Origin: JAGVSZ01 sp963716855
GTDB lineage: Bacteria > Pseudomonadota > Gammaproteobacteria > Burkholderiales > SG8-39
Length of the DNA stretch: 64,000 nucleotides
Assembly: GCA_963716855.1 (NCBI GenBank)
Contig: CAVQUV010000030.1
Location: 1 to 64,000, forward strand
Direction of reading: 5' to 3'
Below the pieces are notes generated by a model. That model did not search any database. It was not told the DNA's origin and saw nothing but the letters and a program-made list of their open reading frames with translations. Below are positions 54,593-64,000 of the stretch, one piece after another. Numbering within the stretch: position 1 is the stretch's first letter; the number at the start of each line of letters is the position of its first letter. The position numbers and the translations under genes are program-made.

Positions 54593-57500
54593 GTGGTGAC
54601 GACGCCAGCACGCCTCCTCCGTCTCATCGCGGCTTCGATCGCGGCGGCCACGCTCACCCTGCTGGCGCCGGGCGCCTTCGCGCAGACCGTCAACAACACC
54701 GCACAGGCCGCATTCGCGGTCGGCGGCACGCTCGTGAACGCGGCGTCGAACACCGTCAGCGCGCAGGTGAGCCAGGTGCGGGGCGCGATCAGCGGCCGCG
54801 TGTGGCTCGACGCCGACCACGACAGCTACTACACCCCCGGCACCGATCCGGGCGTCGGGAACTGGGTGGTGCGTCTCTACGACTCGAGCGACACGCAGCT
54901 CGCCGAGGCGATCACCGCGCCCGACGGCACGTACGCCATTCCCAACGTCGCGCCCGGCGGCGGCTACCGCCTGCGCTTCTTCGACGCGGCGAGCGGCGCG
55001 GTGTTCGGCACGCCGGTCTCGGGCAACACCGCCGCGAACCGCGGCAAGGTGACGGGCGGCGGCGCGGCGCCGCAGCCCTCCGGCGCGCTCGACAACATCA
55101 CCGTCGCGAGCGGCGTCACCGTCATCGATCAGAGCCTGCCCCTCGACCCGAGCGGCGTGGTCTACGACTCGCAGACGCGGCGGCCGATCGCCGGCGCGCA
55201 GGTGCGCTTGGTCGCGCGCGACTGCTCCTTCCCGTTCGACGCGAACGTCAACCTGATCGGCGGCGACGCGAATGCGACCCAGACCACCGGCGCGAACGGC
55301 TACTACCAGTTCCTGCTCGCGCCGGGCGCGCCGGAGTGCACGTATCACCTCGAGGTCGTGCCGCCGGCGGGCTATCAGACCATCGTGCCCCGCAAGGCGT
55401 CGATCCCGCCGCAACCGACGAGCGGCTTCTGCCCCGCGCCCAACTGCCTGAATCCGACCGGGCTCGCGCCGATCGGCGGCGTGTACTCGGTGAACTCGGC
55501 CGGCATCGCGACGGCGCCGCAGCAGGGCCAACCCACGGAGTACTACCTCGCGTTCCGCATCAATCCGGCCGCGAGCCCGAGCGTCGTGAACAACCAGATC
55601 CCGCTCGACCCGGTCGTCGGGCCGAGCTCCGGCCTCTTCGTGGACAAGAAGAGCGCACGCGCGATCGTCGAGCTCGGCGACTTCCTAGACTACGAGGTGC
55701 GCGTGTCCAACCGGAACGAGGCGCCGTTCACCAACGTCACGCTCGTCGACGTGCTGCCGTTCGGATTCCGCTACGTCGAGGGGAGCGCGCGCGTCGCCGG
55801 AATCGCGGCGCCGGATCCGGCCGGCGCGGTCGGTCCGACGCTCACGTTCGCGCTCGGCGCCCTCGCGCCCGATGCCACCGTTCTCGTCACCTACCGCGTC
55901 TTCATCGGCCCGGGCAGCCAGAACGGTACCGGGACCAACGCCGCCACCGCGGCGAGCGGCGCAGTGCGCTCGAACACCGCGCAGGTGAAAGTCACCGTGG
56001 TCGGCGGCGTGTTCTCCGATCGCGGCTACATCGTCGGCAAGGTCTTCCTCGACTGCAATCGCAACCAGATCCAGGACCCCGGCGAGCCGGGCGTGCCCGG
56101 GGTGCGCTTGTTCCTCGAGGACGGGACGTTCGTCATCAGCGATCTCGAGGGCAAGTACAGCTTCTACGGCATCACGGCGCGGACCCATGCGCTGCGCCTC
56201 GACGAGACGACCATGCCGGGCGCGGCCGGCCTGATCCCGCTCTCGCAGCGCAACGCGGGGCGCGGCAACAGCCGCTTCGTCGATCTCAAGAACGGCGAGC
56301 TCGCCAAGGCCGACTTCGCCACCGGCGACTGCTCGGAGGAAGTGCGCAGCCAAGTCGAGGCGCGTCGCAGTCAGGCCGAGGTGTTCGTCGCCGAGCCCGA
56401 CCGCGCGCTCGCGCGCCGCCTCACCCCCGACGCCGTCGCACCGCCGCTCGGCGACGTGAAGAGTCGTCCGGCGACCGGCTACATCCGCGAGGACGGGACC
56501 GCCGGCCAGGAGCCGCCGCAAAAGCCGGTCGCACCCTCCGCACCGTCGCAGCCTGCGCCCGCGGCCCCGGCGGCGGCCCCTGCGCCGGCCGCTCCGCCCG
56601 CGGCCGCCGATCCGAACTACAGGCCCCTGGTGGCGGAGAACTCGCTGCCGCGCGAGCTCACGAACCTGCCGCCCGAGCCGGTGCGGCGCGTGCCGCAAGT
56701 CGACATCGAACGCCTGCTGCCGACCCTCGATCCGGCGCTCGGGTTCGTCTTCCTCAAGAACGGCGATACGCTTCCGTATACGCAGGCGAACGTCAGCGTG
56801 AAGGGCGCGCTCGGCAGCACGCTCAAGCTCTTCGCGAACGGCGAGGAGATCCCGGCGACTCGCGTCGGCAAGAAAGCGATGCTGCCGGAGCGCCAGATCG
56901 AGGCGTGGGACTACATCGGGGTCGCGCTCAAGCCCGGGGAGAACACGCTGCGCGTGGCGCAGTTCGACCAGTTCGGCAATCCGCGCGGCGAGGCGTCGGT
57001 GCGGGTGATCGCGCCCGACGCGCTCGCGCAGCTCCTGATCGAGGCGCCGCCGTCCGCTCCGGGTGACGGCGTCACCCCGGTCACGATCCGCGTAAAGCTC
57101 GTCGACAAGAACGGCGTGCCGGTCACCGTGCGCACGCCGCTCACCCTGCAGTCGCTGCTCGGCCGCTGGGAGGCGCGCGACTTCAACCCCGCCGAGCCCG
57201 GGGTGCAGGTGTTCGTCGAGGGCGGCGCGGCGGAGTTCCGCCTCCTCCCGCCGCAGTCGCCGGGCGACGAGACGATCGTGGTCAGCGCCGGCGTCATGAA
57301 GGCCCAGGCGAAGTTCGCGTATCTGCCCGAGCTGCGACCGCTGGTCGGCATCGGCGTCGTCGAGGGCGCGGTGCAGCTGCGCAGCCTCGACCCGAAGCAG
57401 CTGCTGCAGCCCCGCAGCCGCGACGACTTCGACGCGACGCTCGACGGCTGGTCGAAATCCGATGCGACGACCGTCGCCGGCGGCCGGGCCGCGCTGTACT

Positions 57501-59902
57501 TCAAGGGCGTGGTGAAGGGCGAATACCTGCTCACGCTCGCGTACGACTCCGACAAGCCGAAGAACGAGGCGCTGTTCCGCGACATCCAGCCGGACAACTT
57601 CTATCCGGTCTACGGCGATTCGGCGGTGCGCGGGTTCGACGCGCAGTCGACCGCGCCGCTCTTCGTGCGGCTCGACAAGGGCAAGTCCTACGTCCAGTAC
57701 GGCGACTACCTCACGCAGACGAGCCTCGAGGCGCGCAAGCTCGCGCCGTACAACCGCTCGCTCACCGGCCTGCGCGGCCACTACGAAACGGGCAATGCGG
57801 TGCTCAACGCGTACGCGAGCTACGACACCTCGCGCCAGATCAGCATCGAGTTTCCGGCCAACGGCACCTCCGGCCCGTTCCAGCTCGACGTGCGGAGCGG
57901 GATCATCAACAGCGAGAAGGTCGAGGTGCTGACCCGCGACCGAACCCAGCCGGGCATGATCATCAAGGTCGAGCCGCAGGCCCGGTTCACCGACTACGAG
58001 ATCGAGACCTTCACCGGCCGGCTGCTCTTCAAGGGGCCGGTGCCGAGCTTCGACGCGGTGCTCAACCCCAAGTCGATCCGCATCACCTACGAGGTGAGTC
58101 AGGGCGGCGACAAGTTCTGGGTCGGCGGCCTCGACGGCCAGTACAAGGTGACCGAGTGGCTGGAGGTCGGCGGCACCGCGGTCGAGGACAAGAACCCGCT
58201 GAGCCCGTACCAGCTGCAGGGGGTGAACGCGACCGTGCGCGTGGCCGAGGGCACCTATCTGATCGGCGAGGTGGCGCGCTCGCGCGGCGGCTTCGTCGCC
58301 GGCGGCCTCGTGCCCGCCGGCAACGACTCGACGCAGCTGCCGGCCGGCTATTCCAGCGCCCAGCGCATCGAGCTGCGGCACGAGCAGGGGCGCCTCGCCG
58401 CGCGCGTCTACTACGCCGAGGCCGGCGCGCTCTTCAACAACCCCTCCGCGCTCGTGAGCCAGGGCCGCCTCGAGGCGGGCGCGAAGGCGGTATACAAGCT
58501 CGACGCACAGACCAACCTCGCCGCCGAGGTCCAGCGCACCGGCTTCGTCGCGCAGACCGGCAGCGGCCCGCTCGGCGTGCGCGACTCGGCGCTGGTCGGC
58601 GTCGAGCGCGACCTCGGCCTCGGCGTGCGCGGCGAGCTCGGGCTGCGCTATAGCCGGGAGACGCAGTTCCCGGCGTTCGCGCTCAGCCCGCAGGTGACCA
58701 ACCCCGGCGCGCCGCCGGTCGACTTCACCAGCGTGCGCGCGAAGCTCTCCTCGGCGGTGCCGTACGTGCCGCAGGCCTCGATGTTCGCCGAGTACGAGCA
58801 GGCCATCGAGGACAGCTCCAAGCGGATGGCGGCCGTCGGCGGCGCCTACCAGTTCGCCGACCGCGGACGCGTATACGGACGCTACGAGTTCATCTCGTCC
58901 CTCACCGCCGCGTTCGGCCTGAACCCGCAGCAGCGCCAGAACCAGACGGTGGTCGGCATCGATACCGAGTACCTGCCCGACAAGCGGCTGTTCAGCGAGT
59001 ACCGCCTGCGCGATGCGATCGACGGCCGCAGCGCGGACGCGGCGATCGGGCTCCGCAACAACTGGCAGCTCGCCGAGGGGCTGCGCATCGGCACCTTCTC
59101 CGAGCGCGTGCGCCGCCTCGCCGGGCAGATCGACACCAACAGCGTGGCGTACGGCGCCGCGATCGATTACACCGCCAACCCGCTGTGGAAGGCGACCGGC
59201 CGGCTCGAGTACCGCGACTCGAACGCATCGAGCGGCTGGCTGAGCACGCTCGGACTGGCGTGGAAGGTGAGCGAGGACTGGACCGCCCTCGGCCGCACCG
59301 TGCTCGCGCTCAGCGAGAACAAGGGCCAGGCGGCCGGCGAGCGGCTCCAGTCGCGCGTGCAGGTCGGCGCGGCGTGGCGCGAGACGCAGGTGAACGAGTG
59401 GAACGCGCTCATGAAGTACGAGTTCCGCAAGGAGGAGGACACCACGACGGCCGCTTCGGCGGTCGACCGGGCGTTGAACATCGTCTCGGCGAACCTGAAC
59501 TGGCAGCCGACCCGCAAGCTCACGCTGTCCGGGCGCTACGCGGCGAAGGTCGTCCAGGACGGCTCGCTCGGAATCGCGAGCAACGCGACCGCGCAGCTCG
59601 TGTCGATGCGCGTCACCCGCGACATCAGGCGCGACTGGGACGTCGGGGTCATCGCCTCCCTCTACACTGCGGGCGGTTTCACGACCCAGCAGTACGGGCT
59701 CGGCGCGGAAGCGGGCTACATGGTGATGGACAATTTCTGGCTTTCGGTCGGCTACAACCTGTTCGGGTTCAAGGACAAGGACCTCGCGTTCGGCGACACC
59801 ACGGACCAGGGCCCGTTCTTCCGCATCCGCGTCAAGTTCGACGAGGGCGTGTTCCCGCTCGACCGCGACGACGGCTCGTTCAAGCTGAAGAGGGCCGAGT
59901 GA
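54593..59902 (+). CDS. Giant surface protein: SdrD-B/DUF11 modules plus a probable outer-membrane barrel
   Basis: The 1769-residue protein has a signal peptide (1 to about 31). SdrD-B-like modules follow (GRVWLDADHDSYYTPGTDPG near 65; GKVFLDCNRNQIQDPGEPGV near 480), with a DUF11 module (about 345-470) and a Pro/Ala linker (about 640-672). Ig-like domains (about 715-940) lead into a long C-terminal part (about 960-1769) with alternating hydrophobic residues, FYPVYGD and VQYGDYLTQ motifs and repeated amphipathic strands, ending GPFFRIRVKFDE plus a charged tail. That pattern suggests an outer-membrane beta-barrel anchoring the modules at the surface. The start is GTG at 54593 or 54596, without a visible ribosome binding site. 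Confidence 0.8.
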   Translation: MVTTPARLLRLIAASIAAATLTLLAPGAFAQTVNNTAQAAFAVGGTLVNAASNTVSAQVSQVRGAISGRVWLDADHDSYYTPGTDPGVGNWVVRLYDSSDTQLAEAITAPDGTYAIPNVAPGGGYRLRFFDAASGAVFGTPVSGNTAANRGKVTGGGAAPQPSGALDNITVASGVTVIDQSLPLDPSGVVYDSQTRRPIAGAQVRLVARDCSFPFDANVNLIGGDANATQTTGANGYYQFLLAPGAPECTYHLEVVPPAGYQTIVPRKASIPPQPTSGFCPAPNCLNPTGLAPIGGVYSVNSAGIATAPQQGQPTEYYLAFRINPAASPSVVNNQIPLDPVVGPSSGLFVDKKSARAIVELGDFLDYEVRVSNRNEAPFTNVTLVDVLPFGFRYVEGSARVAGIAAPDPAGAVGPTLTFALGALAPDATVLVTYRVFIGPGSQNGTGTNAATAASGAVRSNTAQVKVTVVGGVFSDRGYIVGKVFLDCNRNQIQDPGEPGVPGVRLFLEDGTFVISDLEGKYSFYGITARTHALRLDETTMPGAAGLIPLSQRNAGRGNSRFVDLKNGELAKADFATGDCSEEVRSQVEARRSQAEVFVAEPDRALARRLTPDAVAPPLGDVKSRPATGYIREDGTAGQEPPQKPVAPSAPSQPAPAAPAAAPAPAAPPAAADPNYRPLVAENSLPRELTNLPPEPVRRVPQVDIERLLPTLDPALGFVFLKNGDTLPYTQANVSVKGALGSTLKLFANGEEIPATRVGKKAMLPERQIEAWDYIGVALKPGENTLRVAQFDQFGNPRGEASVRVIAPDALAQLLIEAPPSAPGDGVTPVTIRVKLVDKNGVPVTVRTPLTLQSLLGRWEARDFNPAEPGVQVFVEGGAAEFRLLPPQSPGDETIVVSAGVMKAQAKFAYLPELRPLVGIGVVEGAVQLRSLDPKQLLQPRSRDDFDATLDGWSKSDATTVAGGRAALYFKGVVKGEYLLTLAYDSDKPKNEALFRDIQPDNFYPVYGDSAVRGFDAQSTAPLFVRLDKGKSYVQYGDYLTQTSLEARKLAPYNRSLTGLRGHYETGNAVLNAYASYDTSRQISIEFPANGTSGPFQLDVRSGIINSEKVEVLTRDRTQPGMIIKVEPQARFTDYEIETFTGRLLFKGPVPSFDAVLNPKSIRITYEVSQGGDKFWVGGLDGQYKVTEWLEVGGTAVEDKNPLSPYQLQGVNATVRVAEGTYLIGEVARSRGGFVAGGLVPAGNDSTQLPAGYSSAQRIELRHEQGRLAARVYYAEAGALFNNPSALVSQGRLEAGAKAVYKLDAQTNLAAEVQRTGFVAQTGSGPLGVRDSALVGVERDLGLGVRGELGLRYSRETQFPAFALSPQVTNPGAPPVDFTSVRAKLSSAVPYVPQASMFAEYEQAIEDSSKRMAAVGGAYQFADRGRVYGRYEFISSLTAAFGLNPQQRQNQTVVGIDTEYLPDKRLFSEYRLRDAIDGRSADAAIGLRNNWQLAEGLRIGTFSERVRRLAGQIDTNSVAYGAAIDYTANPLWKATGRLEYRDSNASSGWLSTLGLAWKVSEDWTALGRTVLALSENKGQAAGERLQSRVQVGAAWRETQVNEWNALMKYEFRKEEDTTTAASAVDRALNIVSANLNWQPTRKLTLSGRYAAKVVQDGSLGIASNATAQLVSMRVTRDIRRDWDVGVIASLYTAGGFTTQQYGLGAEAGYMVMDNFWLSVGYNLFGFKDKDLAFGDTTDQGPFFRIRVKFDEGVFPLDRDDGSFKLKRAE

Positions 59903-62900
59903 GCGCGCGCGGACCGTTCTCGAGGCTGCTCGCGGCGCTGCCCGCGGCGCTCGCGTGCGCGTCGGCGCTCGCGCAGGTGTGCGCGATCCCGGGCCGCGAC
60001 GGGCCGCCGGCCTCCGCGGCCGGCACGCTCAACACCTATTTCGCGCCGTCGGCCGCGGTCGGCACGGTCGGACCGGCGAACCGGCTCGATCGCGCTCACC
60101 GGCAAGACGGGCGCGACGACCGCGCTGGCGCCCGGCGACCTCGTGCTCGTCGTCCAGATGCAGTGCTCGAACCTCAACTCGACCGACACGTCGAGCTACG
60201 GCGACGGCGTCGCCGGCGATCCGGCGAGCGGCTACACCGACCCCGCCGGCTCGTGCCTTGCCGGCCGCTACCAGTTCGTGCGCGCCGGACCGGCGAGCAG
60301 CGACGCGAGCCTCGATCTCACCGGCAGCCCGCTGACCGGCACCTACGTCAACCAGGCGGCGGGCGCGCAGGGCGCGCGCTCGTTCCAGGTCATTCGCGTG
60401 CCGCAGTACTCGAGCCTCACGCTGACCGGCACGGTCAACGCGCCGTTCTGGAACGGGTCGACCGGGGGCGTCGTAGTGCTCGACGTCGCGGGCACGCTGA
60501 ACTGGAACGGACAGTCGGTCGACGTGACCGGGCGGGGCTTTCGCGGCGGCGGCGGCACGAGCCGGCCGGTGAGCGACGCCGCGCTCATCACGCCGTACGT
60601 CACCAACCAGGCGGGGAATCGCCATGCGCCGAAGGGCGAGGGCATTGCGGGCACGCCCCGCTTCGTGCACAGCGACACGACTCCGACCGACACCGGTGCC
60701 GGCACCGTCGTCGACACGGGCGCGGAAGGGCTGCCGAACGGGTCCTTCTCGCGCGGCGCGCCGGGCACCGCGGGGGGCGGCGGCGCGGGGATCAACAACA
60801 ACTCGCGGGACAACGGCGGCGGCGGCGGGGGCGGAAACGGCGGCACGGGCGGCCGCGGCGCGTACGGCTGGCGCGGCGCGGGCTGGGGCGGCATCGACGT
60901 CAACTACACCGGGATCGACGACCTCCGCGGCTTTGGCGGGGTCAGCTTTCCCGCGACGGTCGCGCGCCTGGTGATGGGCGGCGGCGGCGGCGCGGGCGAC
61001 AACAACAACAACGGCACGCCGGCGTCGTCGAGCGGCGGTGGCGGCGGCGGCATTGTCATGGTGCGCGCCGGCGCGATCAGTGGCACCGGCACCATCAGCG
61101 CCGATGGCGGGCGCGCGCCCGATCAGGCGCTCAACGACGCGGGCGGCGGCGGCGGGGCCGGCGGCACGGTCGTCGTGATCTCGCAGGGCGGATCGGTCGG
61201 CACGCTCACGGTCAACGCACGCGGCGGGCGGGGCGGTGATTCCTATACCACCGGCAACGTTGCGCACGGCGGCGGCGGCGGTGGCGGCGGCGGCGTTGCG
61301 CTCCTGTCGGGGGGTGCGACGGTCAACGTGGGCGGGGGCGCGAACGGCGTGACGAACACGGCCGACAATCCGCCGGGCGGCGCGGCGCACGGTGCAACCG
61401 CGGGCACGAACGGGACCTCGGGCACGGTCACGGCAGCGAGCGACTCGGCCAGCGCGACGGCGGGCGCACGCTGCCTGCCGCAGCTCACGGTCACGAAGGC
61501 GACGGTGCCGACCGGGCCGGTCACGGTGCCGGTCGGCGGCACGGCGACCTACCGCATCGTCGTGTCGAACCTGGCGGGGCGCGGCGATGCGACGAGCGTC
61601 GCGATCTCGGACGTGCTGCCCGGCGCGCCGAGCGCCTTCACGAACCAGACGGCGACGCCGACCTTCACGCTCTCGGGCGGGGCGACGCGCCCCGCGACGA
61701 CGAACGCGGCGGTGGGCGCCACCTCGCCGGCGTGGTCGAGCTTCACCCTTCCCGGCGGCGGGAGCGTGCAGTTCGACTTCGTCGTGCGCATCCCGGTCGA
61801 AACGAACGCGGGCACGTACCAGAACCCCGCGACCGCAACCTACGCCGACCCGGTGCGCACCACCGCGGGCGGCACGACGAGCGCGGCGTACGACCCGGCC
61901 TCGAGCACCAACGAGGACGTGACCGTCACGCGGCCGATCGGCACGCCGGTCGGTTCCGGCTGCCCGGTCGGCTTCGCGCCCGGCGGATCGAACCTCGTGA
62001 CCAACCCCAGCTTCGCGACCGCGCTGCCCGCGGCGCCATGGTCGACCGGGGCCGACGTGAATATCCGCACGCACAACACCGACCCTGCGGCAACGGGCTC
62101 GCCGCCAGGCGGGGGCGAAGACCACCTACGCAGCCCCGCGGCCAGGTCCAGCAGTCGACGTTCCCCGGCGACCCCGCGAATTCGGTCTCGCGGGCGTCGC
62201 GCAGGAACAGTGGGTCCTCTAGAACGGGAACACGGCGGCCACCGATACGCTGCTGCGCAGACCATGGCCGGGCTCACCGCGGGCCGGACCTATTTCTTCT
62301 TCGCCTACGTCAGCAATGCAATCAACCCGGGCACGACCGGCCTCACGAACGCGCCGACGTGCCGCCTCGACGCTGACCGCGTCTGACCGGCAGCACCGCC
62401 GCGCTCCCGATCGAGACGACGACGCACCGGCGACACGTGGACACGGATTCAGCGCACGTTCACCGCGACCGGGGCTACGGCGACGTTCTCGATCGTCGAC
62501 ACCGCGGGGAGCGCGAACGGCGACGACCTCGCCGTCACGTCGTTCGGGGTCTATGAATGCCTCGGCTCGGGCACGATCTCCGGCCGCGTGTACAACGACG
62601 CGAACGCGGACGGCAACCGGGCGTCGGGCGAGGACTGGACCGCCGGCCCGACCGTGCAGGTCACGCTCACGCAGCGCACCGGGTCGACCTGCGGCGCGAT
62701 CGTGTCGAACCAGACCGTCGCCGCGGGCGCCGGCACGTACTCGTTCGCGAACGTGACGCCCGGCGACTATTGCGTGGTGCTCAACACCACCGGCGGCGGC
62801 GCGGCGACGCCGGCCGCCCCGAGCGGATGGACGTTCATCGCGCCGACCACTGGGCTCTGGTTCGCGAGCCTCACCGGCGCGAACGTGCCGAACCAGGATT

Positions 62901-64000
62901 TCGGCCTGGCGCAGTCGACGCGGATCGTCACCGGGCGCGTGTTCCGCGACACCGGCGTCGGCGGCGGCATCGCCAACAACGGCGCGCAGGACGGCGCCGA
63001 GCCCGGCATCGTCAATGCGCAGGTGCGCCTCTATGCGTGTGCCGCACCGGGCACGACGCTCTCCAGCGACCTGACCGACGGTGCCGGCGACTATCGGCTC
63101 TCCATCCCCGCATCGGTGGCCAACGGCACGAGCCTGTGCGTCACCGAGACGAACCCGCCAACCTTCCTCTCGACCGGTGCGCAGGTCGGCACCTCCGGCG
63201 GGACCTACAGCCGCGCGACCGACACGATCACGTTCACGTACAACGGCACGCCGGACTCGGGATTGAACTTCGGCGACGTGCCCGGTTCGATCTTCGTGAA
63301 CAACAACGTCGAGGCCGGCCTGCCCGGCGCGACGGTCAACTTCGCACATACGTTCACCGCGGGCACCGGCGGTTCGGTCGCATTCGCCACCACCGCGCTC
63401 GCCTCGCCCGCTATACCGGGCTGGAGCGAGGTCGTGTACCGCGACACGAACTGCAACGGACAGGCCGACGCCGGCGAGCCGGTGCTCGCGCCGGCGACCG
63501 GGGTGACGGTCGCGGCCGGCGATCAGGTCTGCATCGTGGTGAAGGCGTTCATCCCGGCCGCCGCGCCGCTCAACGCGCAGTACCAAGTGACCGTCACCGC
63601 GACGCTCGCCTACACCAACGCGAGCCCGGCGCTCACCGGCGCATTCACGCTCGTCGACCTCGTCACGGTGGGCCAGCCGACGAGCGCCGGCCTGAATCTG
63701 CTCAAGGAAGTGCGCAACGTGACACAGGGCGGGGCGTTCGCTGCGTCGAACCTCGGGCGGCCCGGCGACACCCTGGAATACCGCGTGACCTACACGAACA
63801 ACTCCAGCGCGGCGCTCTCGACCATCGTGATCACCGACAGCGTGCCGGCCTTCACGCGTTTCTCCGCCGCCTCGTGCGGCGCGAACCCGCCGGGGATCAC
63901 CGCCTGCGCGGTCACGACGCAGCCGGCAGTGAACGGTGCCGGCGCGCTCGTCTGGACGCTCACCGGCTCGCTTGCCCCGGGCGGGTCGAGCTTCGTGCTG
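59899..64000 (+). CDS. Glycine-rich DUF11/SdrD-B surface protein, frameshifted, 3' partial
   Basis: A GTG overlaps the previous stop (GTGA) and starts a signal peptide (about 1-26, ending SALAQ). After a shift at about 60085 the frame continues TGSIALTGKTGATTALAPGD. A glycine-rich, asparagine-spotted domain (60530-61310) and a DUF11 module (61480-61930) follow. Several shifts lie at 62110-62450, after which one frame runs open to the window end. It has SdrD-B modules (GRVYNDANADGNRASGEDWT; GRVFRDTGVGGG), a calcium-loop-like YRDTNCNGQADAGEPV and another DUF11 module (NLGRPGDTLEYRVTYTNNSS). At least 1360 residues are encoded here and the C-terminus lies outside. It is the fourth member of the cluster and translationally coupled to the barrel protein. 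Confidence 0.75.

Noticed and set aside
51624..54611. Open 995-codon frame on the minus strand opposite the 1023-aa DUF11 gene
   Set aside because: It has Arg/Gly/Ala-rich composition without any domain or signal, and mirrors the codon bias of the plus-strand gene, which has a signal peptide and clear modules.
55685..58381. Open 898-codon frame on the minus strand inside the 1769-aa gene
   Set aside because: Shadow frame of a GC-rich gene; low-complexity Arg/Leu/His content and no recognisable motif.
60770..61310. Repeated GGCGGC units as a possible CRISPR or microsatellite array
   Set aside because: The units vary, have no spacers of constant length and encode glycines in frame within the surface protein.

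Overview
The window is very GC-rich, densely coded DNA with strong third-position G/C bias. Gene content and order (nudJ-exported protein-mnmA, queA-tgt-yajC-secD-secF, a fad operon under a PsrA-like TetR regulator, cytochrome c', class I DAHP synthase, many SDR and amidohydrolase genes) point to a betaproteobacterium. I cannot name the order. Nothing looks like a prophage, plasmid, insertion sequence or CRISPR array.

Layout. 1-8.5 kb: catabolic and accessory enzymes (an Asp/Glu racemase-like gene, two SDRs, a LivK-type binding protein, a DUF429 protein, a membrane-anchored alpha/beta hydrolase, a YciA-like thioesterase, an ATZ/TRZ-type amidohydrolase). 8.5-15.4 kb: a fatty-acid beta-oxidation operon (TetR regulator, fadE, a small Cys-rich lipoprotein, thiolase, 3-hydroxyacyl-CoA dehydrogenase/hydratase) with a palindromic operator candidate. 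15.6-20.7 kb: an Atm1-type ABC exporter, a PBP7-like peptidase, EgtD and an IclR regulator. 20.9-32.4 kb: a fused LutA-LutB protein, MmsA, an ABC1/UbiB-like kinase, DAHP synthase, beta-alanine:pyruvate aminotransferase, acetylpolyamine amidohydrolase and a class I aminotransferase; several of these would connect polyamine or beta-alanine breakdown to central metabolism. 32.5-44.4 kb: housekeeping (nudJ, mnmA, GST, purB, cytochromes b561/c/c', secDF-yajC, tgt, queA, tRNA-Leu). 44.4-46.7 kb: an exported methyltransferase and a GT39-like glycosyltransferase.

46.7-64 kb is the most unusual part. A three-gene phosphorelay (CHASE2 hybrid kinase, stand-alone Hpt, OmpR-type regulator) is transcribed away from four consecutive genes for exported DUF11/SdrD-B-like repeat proteins. 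The four encode 173 aa, 1023 aa, 1769 aa with a probable outer-membrane barrel, and a glycine-rich protein of more than 1300 aa that runs off the window. I see no named system that fits this set, and it is my main candidate for something undescribed.

A caution applies throughout. At least ten places show a gene continuing in another frame, mostly at short G/C-rich tracts. They include the racemase, an SDR, fadB, the thiolase, fadE, the DUF2189 gene and the last DUF11 gene, where several lie within 350 bp. The housekeeping genes are intact. Either the assembly carries uncorrected indels or accessory genes are decaying. Coordinates for these genes span the whole reconstructed gene.
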